Source: a candidate division FCPU426 bacterium
Lineage (GTDB): Bacteria; Oederibacteriota; Muellerivitia; Muellerivitales; Muellerivitaceae
DNA length: 64,000 nucleotides
NCBI GenBank assembly: GCA_027452205.1
Contig: DAIDGV010000001.1
Coordinates: 1-64,000 of the forward strand
Reading direction: 5' to 3'
The notes beneath the pieces are model-generated. The model was not told the DNA's origin. It saw only the letters and a list, made by a program, of their open reading frames with translations, and did no database searches. The first letter of the stretch is position 1, and the number at the start of each line of letters is the position of its first letter. Below are positions 62,202-64,000 of this stretch, piece after piece. A program made the position numbers and the translations under genes.

Positions 62202-64000
62202 GCGGTAAAAGCCGGTCCCATATTTTTGTTTCTTCGACGAACGGCCAGTAGTATAGCAACATAGGCAAAACAAGAAAGCAAGGAAACCCACTTCCCCACT
62301 TCAAAGCCCCAGGGACGATACCGAAGTATCAAATGATGGTAACCCGGTTGTAATGGAATGGCCCTTAGGAAATAGTCGCCGGGCAGGACGCGATAGTCTT
62401 TTTGCCCGCTTCCCTCCAACGCTTCCGCCTTCCAACCCGGATCATAGTTGTCCGTGACCAAAAGGACGCAGGGCTGGGTCGTATCCGCCTCGATCTCGAT
62501 CTCGTCCGTGGAATGATCCATCCATCGAAGCTTTCCTTGGTTTGCGACCTTAGATATAGAAAGACCCGGGTCCGTCTCTAAAACCACCTCTTGGGCCGGA
62601 TCGAATCGATCCTCATTAACTCTCTTTAACTCGGCTGTAGCGTCGTTTTGAAGGGTCCAACGGGATACCAACGCCATCCGGGGCATGTCTTTGAAGGCCA
62701 ACTCCATAGCGGAAAACCCGTTGTTCCCTTCGGACAAAATGTATTTCAAACGGATCAACCCATAGGTTTTTTTGAATTTGGAAAAAACAGGCGATGTCGA
62801 AAAGAATCGGTCTTGCGGAATTCCTTGTGTGTAACCGACAAACTCCGCATAGCGGCGGGGGACGATCGGCTCATCCTCCCAAATATCCGCGCCGGGCGTA
62901 TTCATCGCCAAAGCCCCAACACCATAAACTCGGTAATCCCCTGGGTGTTGGAGAAAGAATTGGTCCAATTGCGCTTGTTTCGACCGGAACGAGTCGATAT
63001 CAAAGACAGGCCGGTAGGCACGAGCGAATAGGAAAAGTTCCAGGACCGCTAAAAGAACGACCCCATAGAAAGCTTGAGACCGCGTTTTTCCCCAAAGAAG
63101 AAGACCCGCTAGGACCAACGCGGTCCCACCCGCTTTGACCAGGCTCCAAGCCGCCTGAACACCGCAATCTGCGATATAAGATTGTCGGAAAGGATCGGTC
63201 ATTCCTTGGATCGAGGCAGCCAGCCAGGGCAACTGGACAAAGGTCTTCGACCACAAGCCTTGGGCACCATCCAACGTAGACCCAAAGACAAAACGACCCA
63301 ACACCAATAGAACGATCCCGGCAACCAACACCGCTCCGATGGCTCGGTCATGGTGTCGCGGCCGGGAAGACCATTGATCCAAACCCATCCCCGCTAGGAT
63401 CGAAAGGAACAAACTGGTCAAGAAAACGAATTTTCCCATTCCCCTCATACCGCTAAAAAAAGGCAACCAATGATAAAGGACAGGATAAAGAGGTGTATAA
63501 GCGCCAAAAGCCAAGATCAGGGTGAGGAGAAGCATGCCAAGCCACAGACGCCGTTGGGATCCTTCAAAAAGGCCTATCACCGCCAACACCAGGGACGTGA
63601 ACCCGATGAACAGTGAACCTTCCCAAAAATACCAACTGCTCCAATAACTGCCATTTTGCAGCCGCCCAAAAAAATCGGGCATGAAGGATGTCAAGAGGTT
63701 CTGCGGAGGAAAAGAAAAAGACCCGGCGGCCTTTGGATCAAGCGCCACATGGCGGGCACTGTTCAACAATGCTCCGAACCCGGTCCAAGATTGGGCCGCC
63801 GTCAGTAAAAGGGCGCCTACATAAAAAAGAGAGAAACTACCAAAAGACCGCCAAGGCCGGACGCTTCCCGACAGGCGAACAAGAAGATAAAGAAGAGCGA
63901 CCAATCCGGTGAAATATACATATTGAGGATGGCCCGCCAGAATTTGCATCGAGACCGAGAACGCGCCCAACAATATCCAAGAGATGCTACCTAGGTCTAT
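62198..64000 (-). CDS. YfhO-like multi-spanning membrane protein (5' end beyond window)
   Basis: At least 600 codons; the frame has no stop up to position 64000, so the N-terminus is outside the window. About ten membrane segments are visible. AGHPQYVYF, FMPDFFG, YFWEGSLFIGF and GMRGMGKFVFLTSLFLSIL fit the YfhO family, GT-C-type membrane proteins that in Bacillus act in lipoteichoic acid glycosylation. The C-terminal part (about the last 150 residues, with VLLVTDNYDPGWKAE) is a soluble beta-rich domain typical of the family. Substrate unknown. It is followed directly by metF. Confidence 0.8.
   Translation of the reverse strand: MDLGSISWILLGAFSVSMQILAGHPQYVYFTGLVALLYLLVRLSGSVRPWRSFGSFSLFYVGALLLTAAQSWTGFGALLNSARHVALDPKAAGSFSFPPQNLLTSFMPDFFGRLQNGSYWSSWYFWEGSLFIGFTSLVLAVIGLFEGSQRRLWLGMLLLTLILAFGAYTPLYPVLYHWLPFFSGMRGMGKFVFLTSLFLSILAGMGLDQWSSRPRHHDRAIGAVLVAGIVLLVLGRFVFGSTLDGAQGLWSKTFVQLPWLAASIQGMTDPFRQSYIADCGVQAAWSLVKAGGTALVLAGLLLWGKTRSQAFYGVVLLAVLELFLFARAYRPVFDIDSFRSKQAQLDQFFLQHPGDYRVYGVGALAMNTPGADIWEDEPIVPRRYAEFVGYTQGIPQDRFFSTSPVFSKFKKTYGLIRLKYILSEGNNGFSAMELAFKDMPRMALVSRWTLQNDATAELKRVNEDRFDPAQEVVLETDPGLSISKVANQGKLRWMDHSTDEIEIEADTTQPCVLLVTDNYDPGWKAEALEGSGQKDYRVLPGDYFLRAIPLQPGYHHLILRYRPWGFEVGKWVSLLSCFAYVAILLAVRRRNKNMGPAFTA

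Overview
The window is a 64 kb chromosomal segment of a moderately G+C-rich, probably diderm bacterium. Almost every gene lies on the minus strand; the only clear plus-strand gene is the TPR protein at 27314..28411. Evidence for an outer membrane is indirect: an EnvC-type LytM protein with FtsEX, a YibQ-type deacetylase, MltG, lipoproteins and a secreted protein with a barrel-like, Phe-terminated C-terminal half. CdaA (c-di-AMP) and two GGDEF proteins (c-di-GMP) are both present. Thr-rich NTxTxT linkers in lipoproteins resemble those I associate with poorly cultured phyla (for example FCPU426 or Elusimicrobiota-like bacteria); this taxonomic guess is weak. No phage, CRISPR array, transposase or rRNA gene was seen.

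Layout by coordinate (the minus-strand genes are transcribed right to left). 1-11.4 kb: rpoB-rpoC, then rpsL-rpsG-fusA-tuf, with a terminator-like hairpin immediately before rpsL. 11.5-16.4 kb: rpmE-prfA-prmC and rho-M23/LysM peptidase. 16.4-20.9 kb: folD-coaE and two GAF-GGDEF proteins. 21-25 kb: pabB-pabC-DUF2784-secreted protein, and yajC. 25-28.4 kb: two related TPR-like secreted proteins, divergent from a TPR protein. 28.5-34.2 kb: rsmA, then an envelope/surface island of two Thr-rich lipoproteins around a beta-helix protein, each with its own terminator. 34.4-42.7 kb: pdxA, a four-helix-bundle gene inside an AT-rich inverted-repeat unit, PhoH2, an M50-like protease, rsmI, PAP2, dusB, mgtC and tsaD. 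42.9-53.5 kb: recX, alaS, ruvX, mltG, ftsE, ftsX, envC, ctpA, yibQ. 53.5-60.8 kb: tRNA-Met, tilS, ftsH, folE, folP, cdaA, cdaR, pdxJ and a pilin-like small protein. 60.8-64 kb: a cyclic-nucleotide-binding protein, metF and a YfhO-like membrane protein cut by the window edge.

How it works together: the window is mainly housekeeping (transcription, translation, folate and B6 synthesis, cell-wall remodelling). Short operons are often joined by 4-nt ATGA overlaps and start with GTG or TTG. Several ORF starts were moved to fit Shine-Dalgarno sites or signal peptides.

The most unusual features are: (1) an FtsE homologue in an otherwise normal ftsE-ftsX-envC set in which Walker A, Q-loop, signature, Walker B and H-loop are all altered, suggesting a pseudo-ATPase; (2) AT-rich inverted-repeat units at three loci, one enclosing a four-helix-bundle (IVP/S23-like) gene, whose ends supply the stop codons of three genes; (3) four copies of a second imperfect palindrome family (CCGCCGAT/CCACGGAT type) and one CGTCATTGCGAG-type element, all sitting just behind gene 3' ends; (4) an apparent attenuator in front of rpsL.
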